64,000 nucleotides of DNA. Source: Planctomycetota bacterium (GTDB taxonomy: Bacteria > Planctomycetota > Uabimicrobiia > Uabimicrobiales > Uabimicrobiaceae). The stretch lies in assembly GCA_029260735.1 (NCBI GenBank), contig JAJDCR010000170.1, positions 1 through 64,000 of the forward strand, written 5' to 3'. The first letter of the stretch is position 1. Every line of letters starts with the position of its first letter. The notes beneath the pieces were generated by a model, which saw nothing but the letters and a program-made list of their open reading frames with translations, was not told the DNA's origin and made no database searches. This document shows, piece by piece, positions 27,302-35,569 of the stretch. Made by a program: the position numbers and the translations under genes.

Positions 27302-28147
27302 ATGGAAAACATTATGTTTTATCTACAAAAAATAATAGGCTTTGTTTTATCTCCTCACGCTATGGTTTGTATTTTGAACACTATTGCTCTAGTTCTTTTA
27401 TGGAGAAACTACCGAGACTCTAAAATATCTTTTTGGAAAAATTTTCAGAAAACTCCTTGGGGATATCGTTTGTTTGTGTTGTCTTTTTTTCTTTTTTTGT
27501 CCTTAAGTTTTTGGCCAGTAGCTTACAATCTTTGTGAGGTATTAGAAAGAAATTACTCTGCTTATGTGGGAGATAAGCCTGATAAAAAATCGTTTATCAT
27601 TGTTTTAGGAGGTGGAATACATAATTTGGGACGAGAGCAAGGTTTTTCTGCTCAATTAAGTGAAAACTCTCTTCGACGCTGTTTATTGGCGATTGAGTGG
27701 GCGCGCAATTCTCCCAATATTACTCTTATTTTTTCAGGAGGAAGAGTTTATCGAGATGATGTTCCTTCTGAAGCAAATGTTATGAAAAAATTAGCCATAC
27801 AAATGGGAATAGAGGAGAGCAGAATTATAGAAGAAGATCGTTCTCGGAGCACTTGGGAAAATGCTTTACGAGTGAAAGATATTCTCAACGATTCCTCTTT
27901 TGGTGTTACACCAGAGTGTCCGATTTACTTGTTTACTTCCCGGATACATCTTTTTCGTAGCCATCGGGTTTTTCAAAAATTAGGGGTGTCCGTTATACCT
28001 ATTCCGACTCATCCTACTATTGAGCTTAATGTCTTTTGGGAAAAACCTTTTTTATTTTATTTCACATTGGGAAACTTTCGACTTTCGTGCCAAGCTCTTC
28101 ATGAAATTTTAGGATGTTGTTTTTATAAAATCATGGGCAGAATTTAA
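27302..28147 (+). CDS. YdcF/SanA/ElyC-like membrane protein (DUF218)
   Basis: The 281-residue protein has two N-terminal membrane helices (about 12-36 and 55-76) and a DUF218 domain (about 95-260) with IIVLGGGIHNLG at its first strand, LIFSGGRV, the motif PSEANVMKKLA, and EDRSRSTWENA. This is the family pattern of E. coli ElyC and SanA, implicated in envelope integrity and undecaprenyl-linked polymer metabolism. An AAAAGGG motif just upstream could serve this ATG or the one at 27314. It ends four bases before the stop of a converging gene. Confidence 0.88.
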   Translation: MENIMFYLQKIIGFVLSPHAMVCILNTIALVLLWRNYRDSKISFWKNFQKTPWGYRLFVLSFFLFLSLSFWPVAYNLCEVLERNYSAYVGDKPDKKSFIIVLGGGIHNLGREQGFSAQLSENSLRRCLLAIEWARNSPNITLIFSGGRVYRDDVPSEANVMKKLAIQMGIEESRIIEEDRSRSTWENALRVKDILNDSSFGVTPECPIYLFTSRIHLFRSHRVFQKLGVSVIPIPTHPTIELNVFWEKPFLFYFTLGNFRLSCQALHEILGCCFYKIMGRI

Positions 28148-28150
28148 GAG

Positions 28151-30277
28151 CTAAAGCATTTTTTGACGATTATAAATTAAATAGTTATATGCGCGATGAT
28201 AGTATACTGCTGCAACTAAGTAGTTTACGACCTGAGTTATCCAAAGAGCAAGATGATAGTTTGCTGGAGTTTTCCCATTATGGGCCATGAAAGCAATTGT
28301 GAGCATAAAGGCGCTGGCACTTATTTGAGTGATACCCCAAATTTTTGCATATCTAGGATTTAAGGTGCTGAAGAAAATACCGAGGCCATAAATGATTCCC
28401 ATGATATAAAACAGATAAAGAATCCATTTTAGCTTCGAAAGGTTGTTTCTATAGAATGTAGAAGATCCAATGAAACTTCTGGAGTCTAATGCTAAAGCAG
28501 GATCGAAAGCTAAAGAGTAAGTCAGACGTTCGTTATCTTTACTTATGGCATGAAATTCTTCTATATTAATCTTTAAGTATTTAGCAGATCGTAAAGTAGG
28601 GATTTCGTAAGCATAAACTGTTGATAATACAAGGAAAAAAACAATAGAAAAAAGAAAAATGAGAGAGGGGTAGGTCACTTTGTCTAATATTTGATTTCCT
28701 TGGACATTGCTCAAGTTATGTAACATTATGTAGGGAAAAATGAGAAGAGAAAATAAAACGATCAAAGGGAATAGTTGCATCATCAGAGGAATTTCTTGGG
28801 AAATTTTGGCAATAGCAACAGGAACACCTACATGTTTTTGTAAAAGACTGTGAACCCCAAGAGGAACTGCCAGAGCATGGGCAAAAGGAATGTAAAGGAT
28901 CGCAAGAGCAATGAACAGTCCTATACAAACTTTTAAATGAGGATAATGGATTTGCGAATAGTCTTCAAAACCTGATGCTTTTGACTCTTTTTTAGATCTG
29001 CTATGCTCTTCTTTCTCTGTCTTTTCCAAAGAAGAATCTTCTGCTGATTGCTCTTTCGTTTTGACATTTTCTTGGATTAGGGTTTCTATATTTTCATCTA
29101 TTTGGTTTTTGAGTCGCTCTAAATTATTCTCTTCTAAGTAAGGATTTCTTGGCTCATTGTTCATAACCATTTTTGACTCAAGTGAGGCATTAAAATTCTC
29201 TGTTTGGGAAGAGATTTTTCCTAAAAAAGGAGAACTATCGGTTTCTTGGATGTGCTTTAGGGCTTCTAAACATGCTCTGATATGAGGTCGATCGGCTGGA
29301 TTTTTTGCTAAAGAGGCTTCTAGCAGTCCTTGAAAATTCTTTGGGATGGATGTTTCATCAAAAGATAGAGGAGCTGTTTTTGCCTGTGTCATTAGGGGAA
29401 GAAGCGATTTTCCTGTAAAGGGCTTTTTCTTGGAAAGTAGTTCATACAGAATAACACCCCAAGACCAGACATTGGAAGCAGAAGAGATTTTGCCATCAAA
29501 AGTTTCTGGAGCCATATAAAAAGGCAAGGGCTTATCAGGGAAAAAGGAATGAATATCAAATTGCTCAAGCCACTGAGCATGGCCAAAACAAGCTAGTCTT
29601 ACGTCATCACTGCTTAGCCAAATATTATTTGGTGTTAAGTCACAATGAATTAAAGGATGCGGAGTTGTTTCCTCTCCTTTCAAAAGAGCTTCAGCAATAC
29701 CTTTTCCCCAACGAAAAGTATCTTGGAGGGAAAAATTTTTTTCTTTTCTCTGGGCTAGGTTTTCTTCGTAGCAATCAGAAAATACTTGGTAGGGAGTTGA
29801 TATATCGTGATCAATCATGGGAGCAACGTGTATACAATTTTTTAGTTGAGAAATTGATTTCATTTCTAAAAAAAACATTTGCCCCAGTTGAGCTTTACTA
29901 TGGCGAGCCCCTTTTTCCTGATTTTTTTCTGGACTTAGGTGCTCGATGGACTGGTATCCCAAGTTTTCAGAGTGTTCGAGTAAAAATTTCTCTCGTGGTT
30001 TCAGCAATATAACAGTGTCTTCCTGGGAAGGATGGATCAAACAAGCTCGGTAGATTTGGCCAAAAAGGCTTTCTCCCAGGTGCCGGAGTACTCCGTAAGA
30101 ACCAACAATAGAAAAATTAAGCCCTATGGGTTGCCAGGCAGGCTGAATTTTACATCGGCAAAGGTGCTTTTTGGTTATGACCCCTTGCTGAAGCTTTCTA
30201 TATACTTCTGTAGTCGTAAAGTGCCTTTTTCCCCCTTTTATTTCCCAAGTTTGTCCTTCTAAAGAAAGCCTCACCAT
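28151..30277 (-). CDS. Membrane kinase-like protein, probably a pseudokinase
   Basis: The protein has 708 residues from the ATG at 30277 (AGGAG five bases upstream); a TTG at 30295 is unlikely. The N-terminus (1-55) is a short soluble GYF-like or unknown module. The kinase-like domain spans about 55-345: the loop LGESLFGQIYRA lacks the second glycine, HCDLTPNN replaces HRDxKxxN, and the metal-binding DFG is ACFGHA with Cys in place of Asp; YMAPETF and WSWGVILYEL are kept. Catalysis is thus doubtful. After a charged linker come five or six membrane helices (about 440-700). It may be a membrane scaffold or ligand-gated regulator. Confidence 0.78.
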   Translation of the reverse strand: MVRLSLEGQTWEIKGGKRHFTTTEVYRKLQQGVITKKHLCRCKIQPAWQPIGLNFSIVGSYGVLRHLGESLFGQIYRACLIHPSQEDTVILLKPREKFLLEHSENLGYQSIEHLSPEKNQEKGARHSKAQLGQMFFLEMKSISQLKNCIHVAPMIDHDISTPYQVFSDCYEENLAQRKEKNFSLQDTFRWGKGIAEALLKGEETTPHPLIHCDLTPNNIWLSSDDVRLACFGHAQWLEQFDIHSFFPDKPLPFYMAPETFDGKISSASNVWSWGVILYELLSKKKPFTGKSLLPLMTQAKTAPLSFDETSIPKNFQGLLEASLAKNPADRPHIRACLEALKHIQETDSSPFLGKISSQTENFNASLESKMVMNNEPRNPYLEENNLERLKNQIDENIETLIQENVKTKEQSAEDSSLEKTEKEEHSRSKKESKASGFEDYSQIHYPHLKVCIGLFIALAILYIPFAHALAVPLGVHSLLQKHVGVPVAIAKISQEIPLMMQLFPLIVLFSLLIFPYIMLHNLSNVQGNQILDKVTYPSLIFLFSIVFFLVLSTVYAYEIPTLRSAKYLKINIEEFHAISKDNERLTYSLAFDPALALDSRSFIGSSTFYRNNLSKLKWILYLFYIMGIIYGLGIFFSTLNPRYAKIWGITQISASAFMLTIAFMAHNGKTPANYHLALWITQVVNYLVAAVYYHRAYNYLIYNRQKML

Positions 30278-30295
30278 TTTTGCTCCTTTTTCCAA

Positions 30296-30697
30296 GCACC
30301 AAGTTGACGATTGTTATGAAACTGTAGTTATCATAGCAGCTTGGAGGGGGGTCTTGCAATAAATAAAATTTTCATGGGTGAAAAGAGTTTTTGGGGGCTT
30401 GCTAAGTTTTTTTGAGAAAAAAATAAGTTTTTCTCAACCAAAAAAGAAAACTCTTGTTAGATATAAGGGAAGGAAGTAAATTTTTTTAGATATACTTGGG
30501 GATAACCTAGTCTTCAATCCATATAAACTATACACCAAAAAATAAAAAATGTATGGCTATTGGGCTAGGGGCCCCAAGTAAATCTAAAAAATTACTTTTG
30601 GTGGATTTGTTTGATGATTTGGTTTTCAATCCATATAACCTATATACAAAATAAAATAAAAAATGTATGGCTATTGGACTAATTTTCAAGCAAATCA
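30296..30697. repeat. Intergenic region with a tandem pair of direct repeats
   Basis: No gene is seen. A unit of about 60 bases (TTCAATCCATATAA.CTATA, then AATAAAAAATGTATGGCTAT) occurs at 30513-30572 and again at 30625-30684, a spacing of about 112 bases. A small AT hairpin (GAGAAAA...TTTTCTC) lies near 30413-30435. The region precedes the kinase-like gene on the minus strand and should hold its promoter. Confidence 0.55.
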
Positions 30698-30726
30698 AAA
30701 AGCCCCGGTTTTAACCGGGGCTTTTT
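30698..30726 (-). terminator. Rho-independent terminator behind the minus-strand gene
   Basis: The palindrome AGCCCCGG-TTTTAA-CCGGGGCT is bounded by A and T runs on both sides, starting within two bases of the stop codon at 30727-30729. On the minus strand it reads as a GC hairpin followed by TTTTT, a strong intrinsic terminator. Confidence 0.85.
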
Positions 30727-32088
30727 TTAATCTTTGCCCAAAATAACGATATCCCAGCCATCATCCTCGTTTTGCATTTGATCTCGCCCTTTACCTTCGT
30801 CATCTAGTCTATTTTCACCTAAACTATATAAGATGTATCCGGAAGATAATTTCTCATATTTAAGAGGTTTTTGGGTATATGGATCAAGGGGGAGAGAAAA
30901 TTGCCAAGTGGTGGTTACTTCTTCTAGTGAATCCGGGATAGGGCCTTTTTCTAAGCGGTGATGTTCTATTGCCATCATTGCGAGTGTTAAAGCATGTTTT
31001 GCTTGAAACCACTGGGCTTTGCTTAAGGAAGCAAACAAGGAAGGGAGAATGGTTGCGCTGACTCTATGTTTTTCCCAACCTGGTTTTACAGGAAAAAGGA
31101 TAAAACTGTTTTTTGTGATCTCTTCTTGAGTTACTTGGGAGAGCCTGGCCATTTGGTTTAAATAAAAAATTTGGTCGAGGGCTAAACCTCCACTCAGTTT
31201 GTAGTATTGGTCTTCCCAGCTTCTTTGAATTTTATAATCGGGGAAACCTTTAAGTTCTCCATTTGCAAGGAGTTGAAACAGTAAAGTACTATAGTACACC
31301 TCTACTTGAATTGCTCTTTGAAAGCATTTCCATGTTTCGATTTTTTTCCAAAAGGAGGCCAATTGTTGAATTTCATTTTTATCTAGGAATTTAGCATGGA
31401 GCATTTTTTGACAGATGTCCATATTAGAAGAGTGGCCCATTATGTAGGAAAGAAAAGACATTATGGTGGGCTCTGTTCGGAGTGTTTCTACTAAATGGAT
31501 ACGTGTTTGTAGGGTTTGAAAGGCCTGTTCGTTTTTCTTGTCTTGCCATTCTAAAAATAACTTTAATTTGAGAAAGGACTCTCCTACTTCGATGCTCTTT
31601 AAATGTTCTAAATCAAGATCCCTGAGGAAATCTCTTTGCGAAATACTTTTGAGATAAAAGCAAGGAAAGGTTTTCGATAAAGTCAAAAAAAGTTGAGCTA
31701 CTTTTTCATTTTCAGCTAGGTACTCATGGGCCAAACTAACTGTCTCTTTATCCCATGGAAAAGGAAGCTCATAGTCCAAGACTCCGACAATAGGAAGAAT
31801 ATCATACCTTTTCTTATTTACATAGTGTTCCGTAAGGCTGGCAATGAGTTTTTTGGCTTCTGTTTTTCCTGTAGGGTTGGGATACCATTTTTTTACATCT
31901 TTATCAGTGGTGGGAATCCCGGTCTGTCTTAGTAAGTTTAGCTTGGCAATAACTCGCGAAGAGAGAGAACTTTGGTTGTAAGTTAACAAAACAATTGCAA
32001 TTAAGCATAAGAGAAGACCTCCTCCCGCTAATTTTTTCCCTAGAAGGAAAAAACTTTTCTTTTTATCGCTTTTCGTTGATGAGACCAT
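30727..32088 (-). CDS. Membrane-anchored protein of unknown function with pseudopilin-like C-terminal motif
   Basis: The protein has 453 residues from the ATG at 32088, chosen for AGGAG five bases upstream; a longer frame begins at 32163. It has one N-terminal membrane helix (about 18-38) and a large, mostly helical extracytoplasmic domain. The last 60 residues (PIPDSLEEV...LDPYTQKPLKYE...YILYSLGENRLDDEG) resemble the C-terminal motif seen in planctomycete secreted proteins and in type II pseudopilin-like ends. No enzyme motif is seen. An intrinsic terminator follows the stop. Confidence 0.65.
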   Translation of the reverse strand: MVSSTKSDKKKSFFLLGKKLAGGGLLLCLIAIVLLTYNQSSLSSRVIAKLNLLRQTGIPTTDKDVKKWYPNPTGKTEAKKLIASLTEHYVNKKRYDILPIVGVLDYELPFPWDKETVSLAHEYLAENEKVAQLFLTLSKTFPCFYLKSISQRDFLRDLDLEHLKSIEVGESFLKLKLFLEWQDKKNEQAFQTLQTRIHLVETLRTEPTIMSFLSYIMGHSSNMDICQKMLHAKFLDKNEIQQLASFWKKIETWKCFQRAIQVEVYYSTLLFQLLANGELKGFPDYKIQRSWEDQYYKLSGGLALDQIFYLNQMARLSQVTQEEITKNSFILFPVKPGWEKHRVSATILPSLFASLSKAQWFQAKHALTLAMMAIEHHRLEKGPIPDSLEEVTTTWQFSLPLDPYTQKPLKYEKLSSGYILYSLGENRLDDEGKGRDQMQNEDDGWDIVILGKD

Positions 32089-32201
32089 GCAAGCTCCTAA
32101 TAGAAAATGGAGAAATTTAGAATGTCTGTCAACGCTTGTTAAAATCTGGCGTTTATAGGACACGCTCTAATACTCTTCATTATGACGGAAAATTTTTTTT
32201 C

Positions 32202-32230
32202 TTGCGAATAGAAAATATTTCTTTTACTAT
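32202..32230 (+). promoter_or_regulatory. Sigma70-type promoter for the MarR-GNAT gene
   Basis: TTGCGA at 32202-32207 and TACTAT at 32225-32230 are separated by 17 bases, giving a start near 32237, about 64 bases before the ATG. It lies between divergent genes and is a sensible target for autoregulation by the MarR-type product. Confidence 0.5.
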
Positions 32231-32300
32231 AGTTGCTTGGCGAAACTGTTTGTTTTACCAACTATTTTTCTGTCTATATTCCTGGTAAAAGGAGTGATTT

Positions 32301-33212
32301 ATGAGCAATGTAGTTCCTCTACGACAAGCTTCCCGAGAGATTGTTCGCCAGCTAGGGTTACTAAAAACAAAGGTGGAAGAGCTAGATCTAAGCTATTCAG
32401 AAGGACATACTCTTCTCGAAGTGGCCAGACATAATCTTTTGACGACGGGAGAACTTGCTCGCATACTTCAGCTGGACAAATCGACCATTAGCCGTATAGT
32501 ATATCGGTTAGAGAAAAAAGGATGGTTGATGTATAGCGAAAATGTACCTGATCGAAGGCAAAAACCTTTTGAACTAACTTCAAAAGGGCAGAATAAAGTA
32601 AGGGATATTAATCTCTATGCGAATAGGCAAGTAGAAGAAGCTTTGACTTTTCTTTCTCCACAAGACCAAGATACTGTGCTTAAAGGGATGCAATTATACG
32701 CCAAAGCTCTAGATCGCTCTGGCAACCTGAATGATTTTGTTCTTCGCCCGATAGAAAAAGAAGATTCTCCTCGCTTAGCTAATGTTGTTCGCCGTGTTTC
32801 CTCTGAATTTGAAACTTGTGGGCCAGGAGGCCCGACAGAGGATCCAGAATTAAAGAATCTCTTTGATGTTTACCAAAATCCCAAATCGGGCTACTTTGTT
32901 ATTAGTAAAAAAGAACGGATTATGGGAGGAGCCGGGTTTGGCCCGCTCAAGGGAGAAAAAGAAAATATCTGTGAGCTACAGAAAATGTATCTTCTTCCAG
33001 AGGCAAGAGGCTATGGTCTAGGGCAAAGTCTTGTGAAAAGGTGTTTAGAGTTAGCCCAAGAGCTGGGGTACACCCATTGCTATTTAGAAACGACTCAACG
33101 AATGGAGAAGGCACGGAGAATATACCAAAAAATGGGATTCTCGCCTTTAAAAAAATCGATGGGAAATACAGGACATTATCAATGCGGATGCTGGTTTTTA
33201 AAGGAGCTATAG
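32301..33212 (+). CDS. Bifunctional MarR-type regulator / GNAT acetyltransferase
   Basis: The 303-residue protein begins with AAAGGAG six bases before the ATG. Residues about 25-135 form a MarR winged-helix domain (LTTGELARILQLDKSTISRIVYRLEKKGWL with the wing at DRRQKPFELT). Residues about 145-303 form a GNAT domain, with the acetyl-CoA loop in PEARGYGLGQSLVKRCLELAQ and the motif ARRIYQKMGF. This is a known architecture of unknown ligand specificity. The stop abuts the ogt start, so it is probably cotranscribed and may regulate it. Confidence 0.9.
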   Translation: MSNVVPLRQASREIVRQLGLLKTKVEELDLSYSEGHTLLEVARHNLLTTGELARILQLDKSTISRIVYRLEKKGWLMYSENVPDRRQKPFELTSKGQNKVRDINLYANRQVEEALTFLSPQDQDTVLKGMQLYAKALDRSGNLNDFVLRPIEKEDSPRLANVVRRVSSEFETCGPGGPTEDPELKNLFDVYQNPKSGYFVISKKERIMGGAGFGPLKGEKENICELQKMYLLPEARGYGLGQSLVKRCLELAQELGYTHCYLETTQRMEKARRIYQKMGFSPLKKSMGNTGHYQCGCWFLKEL

Positions 33213-33743
33213 GTGAAATCATATTTTACGATCTTTGAAACAGATCTTGGTTGGATGGGAATAGCTTGGCAATCGAAGCAGATTAGAGAAACCCAACTTC
33301 CTCAAAGAAATAAGGATATTCTTTCTTTTAGTATGGAGAGAGAGCATCAAGGAAAAAAAGCCCCTTTGTGGGTAGAAAAAATCATTCAGAAAATGCAAAG
33401 GCACCTCCAGGGAAGTGAAGAAGATTTCCAAAACCTCCCTTATTTTTGGGATAAGGTAACTGATTTTCAAAGAAAGGTTTACCAAGGAGCTTTGCAAATC
33501 CCTTACGGAAAAGTTGTTAGTTACAAAGGACTAGCTGAGCAAATAGGCAAACCAAAAGCAGCACGGGCTGTGGGACAGGCTCTTTCCAAAAATCCTTTTC
33601 CTTTGATTGTTCCTTGCCATCGGATTTTAGCGAGCGGAAATCGGCCGGGAGGATTTACTGCTTACGGAGGACTTAACACAAAAGAGAAGCTTCTTCAAAT
33701 TGAGGGGTATTCTTGGGGAAAATCTCCTAGAAAAAAATCTTGA
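33213..33743 (+). CDS. ogt: Methylated-DNA--protein-cysteine methyltransferase
   Basis: The 176-residue protein begins at GTG immediately after the preceding stop. The C-terminal domain is canonical: the helix-turn-helix IPYGKVVSYKGLAEQIGKPKAARAVGQAL (about 88-117 in pieces), the active-site PCHRI (about 129-133) with the acceptor Cys, and GGFTAYGGLNTKEKLLQIEG. It removes O6-alkyl groups from guanine by suicide transfer. Cotranscription with a MarR-GNAT regulator is unusual and may link alkylation repair to that regulator's signal. Confidence 0.93.
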   Translation: MKSYFTIFETDLGWMGIAWQSKQIRETQLPQRNKDILSFSMEREHQGKKAPLWVEKIIQKMQRHLQGSEEDFQNLPYFWDKVTDFQRKVYQGALQIPYGKVVSYKGLAEQIGKPKAARAVGQALSKNPFPLIVPCHRILASGNRPGGFTAYGGLNTKEKLLQIEGYSWGKSPRKKS

Positions 33744-33777
33744 TTATAACTTCGGCTAGCGATTACGGGAGGGATAA

Positions 33778-34035
33778 ATGGCGGACTTGAAAAATCGAAA
33801 GTTGATCTACTTGAAGGGGTTCCTGTTTTTGTTAATGGGAATATTATCTGCTGGTTTACTTATTATACAGTATCCTAATTTCCAGTTTGTTTCTCTTCTG
33901 GCTATTTGTATTTGGGCATTTTGTCGATTCTATTATTTTACTTTTTATGTAATTACCCATTATGTCGATGAAGATTATAAATTCTCTGGTTTAGGATCAT
34001 TTATTGGTTATCTTATCAGAAAACGACGTAAGTAG
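33778..34035 (+). CDS. Small membrane protein, unknown
   Basis: The protein has 85 residues with GGGAGGG before the ATG. It contains two hydrophobic helices (about 10-28 and 35-58) and a basic C-terminus (IRKRRK). It sits 34 bases downstream of ogt, with a converging gene whose stop is three bases away. No family is recognised. Confidence 0.6.
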   Translation: MADLKNRKLIYLKGFLFLLMGILSAGLLIIQYPNFQFVSLLAICIWAFCRFYYFTFYVITHYVDEDYKFSGLGSFIGYLIRKRRK

Positions 34036-34038
34036 CCC

Positions 34039-35562
34039 TTACTTCCGTTTCCAAAACTGCCACCATTTTTTATGCGACTGGCCAAACTGTTGTAGTTGAA
34101 CTCCACGCATAACTCTAGTGAGCTCTTCGCGTATGATGATAGGAATGACAACTTTATTTTTTTGAGCGAGAAGAATGGCACGGTCTTCATGGTCTTTGCT
34201 TTTTAGGCAGCGAGCAGCTAAAACTAGAGCGTCGTAGGCATTACGGCATTGTTTATCTAGAGCGATAGCTTCTAGCCCACAATTGTAGGCATTTTCGTAT
34301 TGCTCCTCCATGAGCCAAATTCGAGCCATTTCATCATAAGTCTCGGCTGATTTCATGGGGTCATCGTCTAGGCACATGCGGTAAGAGGCAAAAAGTTTTT
34401 GAGCATGTTCTTTTTGGCCTAGGTAGTAACGAGAAATAGCTTCTAACTTTCTCCAAACAACTGGTAGATCAAGACTTTCTTTTTGGGCATGTTCAATGAG
34501 TTTAAGAGAGTGCTTCCAAAGCCCGTATCGCTGGTTAAACTGGATGAGATGTTCTCTTGTTTGGTAGTCTCCTGTAGTTACTCGGTAAGGCTTTTCTTTC
34601 CACATAACTTTTGAATACCGAGGTAGTTTTAGGTTATCCCAGTTTTTCTCTCGCCGGAAGTTTTTTAAGGGAGCGAATAGATCTGCAATTCTTTCCGGAC
34701 AACGTTGGTAGTCTAAGATATCGAGAATGTCAGCGTGCTCTGAAAACCAAAGACGAGGTATATATTGAGTTTGGGTAAGAGAAAACCAGTCTAGCTTCCG
34801 CCATTGCAAAGAAAAATTTAAAGACTCTTCGACCCCCAGCATTCCTGATTTAGTAGAATTTTCTCCTTTTGCAATAGCCTTTTCACTTTCCTCATAGTGG
34901 AGGGGAAGTATATGTTTCATAACTCGGTCGAGAGCAGAAAAATGGGAGAAAAGAATGCTTATATCATATTCATTGTTGTATATTTTGTTTTTGCGGTGTC
35001 TATTTTGGTAGGGGATAGAAAAACTATCTAGAGAAAAGTATTGTTCTTGAATGGAGGAGATGTACTTTTGTCGCTGAGCTTTGTTTCCTCCTACTCCTGC
35101 GCGGATAATGAGAGGGATTTTACCTGTTTTCCAAAAAAACATATTGGAAATGTCTAAAGGAAGCTCCGTGAGCATTCTTTGCCCAAAAGAATCAGTTAAA
35201 TCAGAAATTAACCAAATAACAAGGCGTCCCGCGGTGCCTTGATCGATGTACTGTTGGTATGATATATCAAGGTAGTGGAGAATTTGAGGGCGTATTTTGA
35301 TTAATAAATCTTTTTCTTCTTCGCTGTTGCTCTGAGAGTTTGTCTCAGGACGGAATACAGCAAAGTAATCAATATAGCTCTCCATATCTGCTTGGACAAA
35401 GAAACCTGCTACTCTCTTCTTTGTACAATCAATAAAGAGTAATTGAGTGGGAACATAAACAGGCTCAGTATATGAAATGCTGCAGTAATCCATCCGGTTG
35501 GGCATAGTTTTATTTAGGAATGGGAGAGAAAACTTGATCGTCTTATTTTCGTTTTCAGCCAC
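34039..35562 (-). CDS. Unknown protein with C-terminal TPR-like repeats, paired with a histidine kinase
   Basis: The 507-residue protein starts at GTG 35562 with AGGAA close upstream, seven bases after the histidine-kinase stop. The N-terminal 200 residues are of mixed strand/helix character (VPTQLLFIDCTKKRVAGFF; LVIWLISDLTDSFGQRML), without a recognised motif. The C-terminal 150 residues contain two or three TPR-like helix pairs (YYLGQKEHAQKLFASY; LMEEQYENAYNCGLEAIALD). It ends in a Trp/Lys-rich tail (KKWWQFWKRK). It is likely cotranscribed with the hybrid kinase and may act in the same pathway. Confidence 0.6.
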   Translation of the reverse strand: MAENENKTIKFSLPFLNKTMPNRMDYCSISYTEPVYVPTQLLFIDCTKKRVAGFFVQADMESYIDYFAVFRPETNSQSNSEEEKDLLIKIRPQILHYLDISYQQYIDQGTAGRLVIWLISDLTDSFGQRMLTELPLDISNMFFWKTGKIPLIIRAGVGGNKAQRQKYISSIQEQYFSLDSFSIPYQNRHRKNKIYNNEYDISILFSHFSALDRVMKHILPLHYEESEKAIAKGENSTKSGMLGVEESLNFSLQWRKLDWFSLTQTQYIPRLWFSEHADILDILDYQRCPERIADLFAPLKNFRREKNWDNLKLPRYSKVMWKEKPYRVTTGDYQTREHLIQFNQRYGLWKHSLKLIEHAQKESLDLPVVWRKLEAISRYYLGQKEHAQKLFASYRMCLDDDPMKSAETYDEMARIWLMEEQYENAYNCGLEAIALDKQCRNAYDALVLAARCLKSKDHEDRAILLAQKNKVVIPIIIREELTRVMRGVQLQQFGQSHKKWWQFWKRK

Positions 35563-35569
35563 TTCCTGC

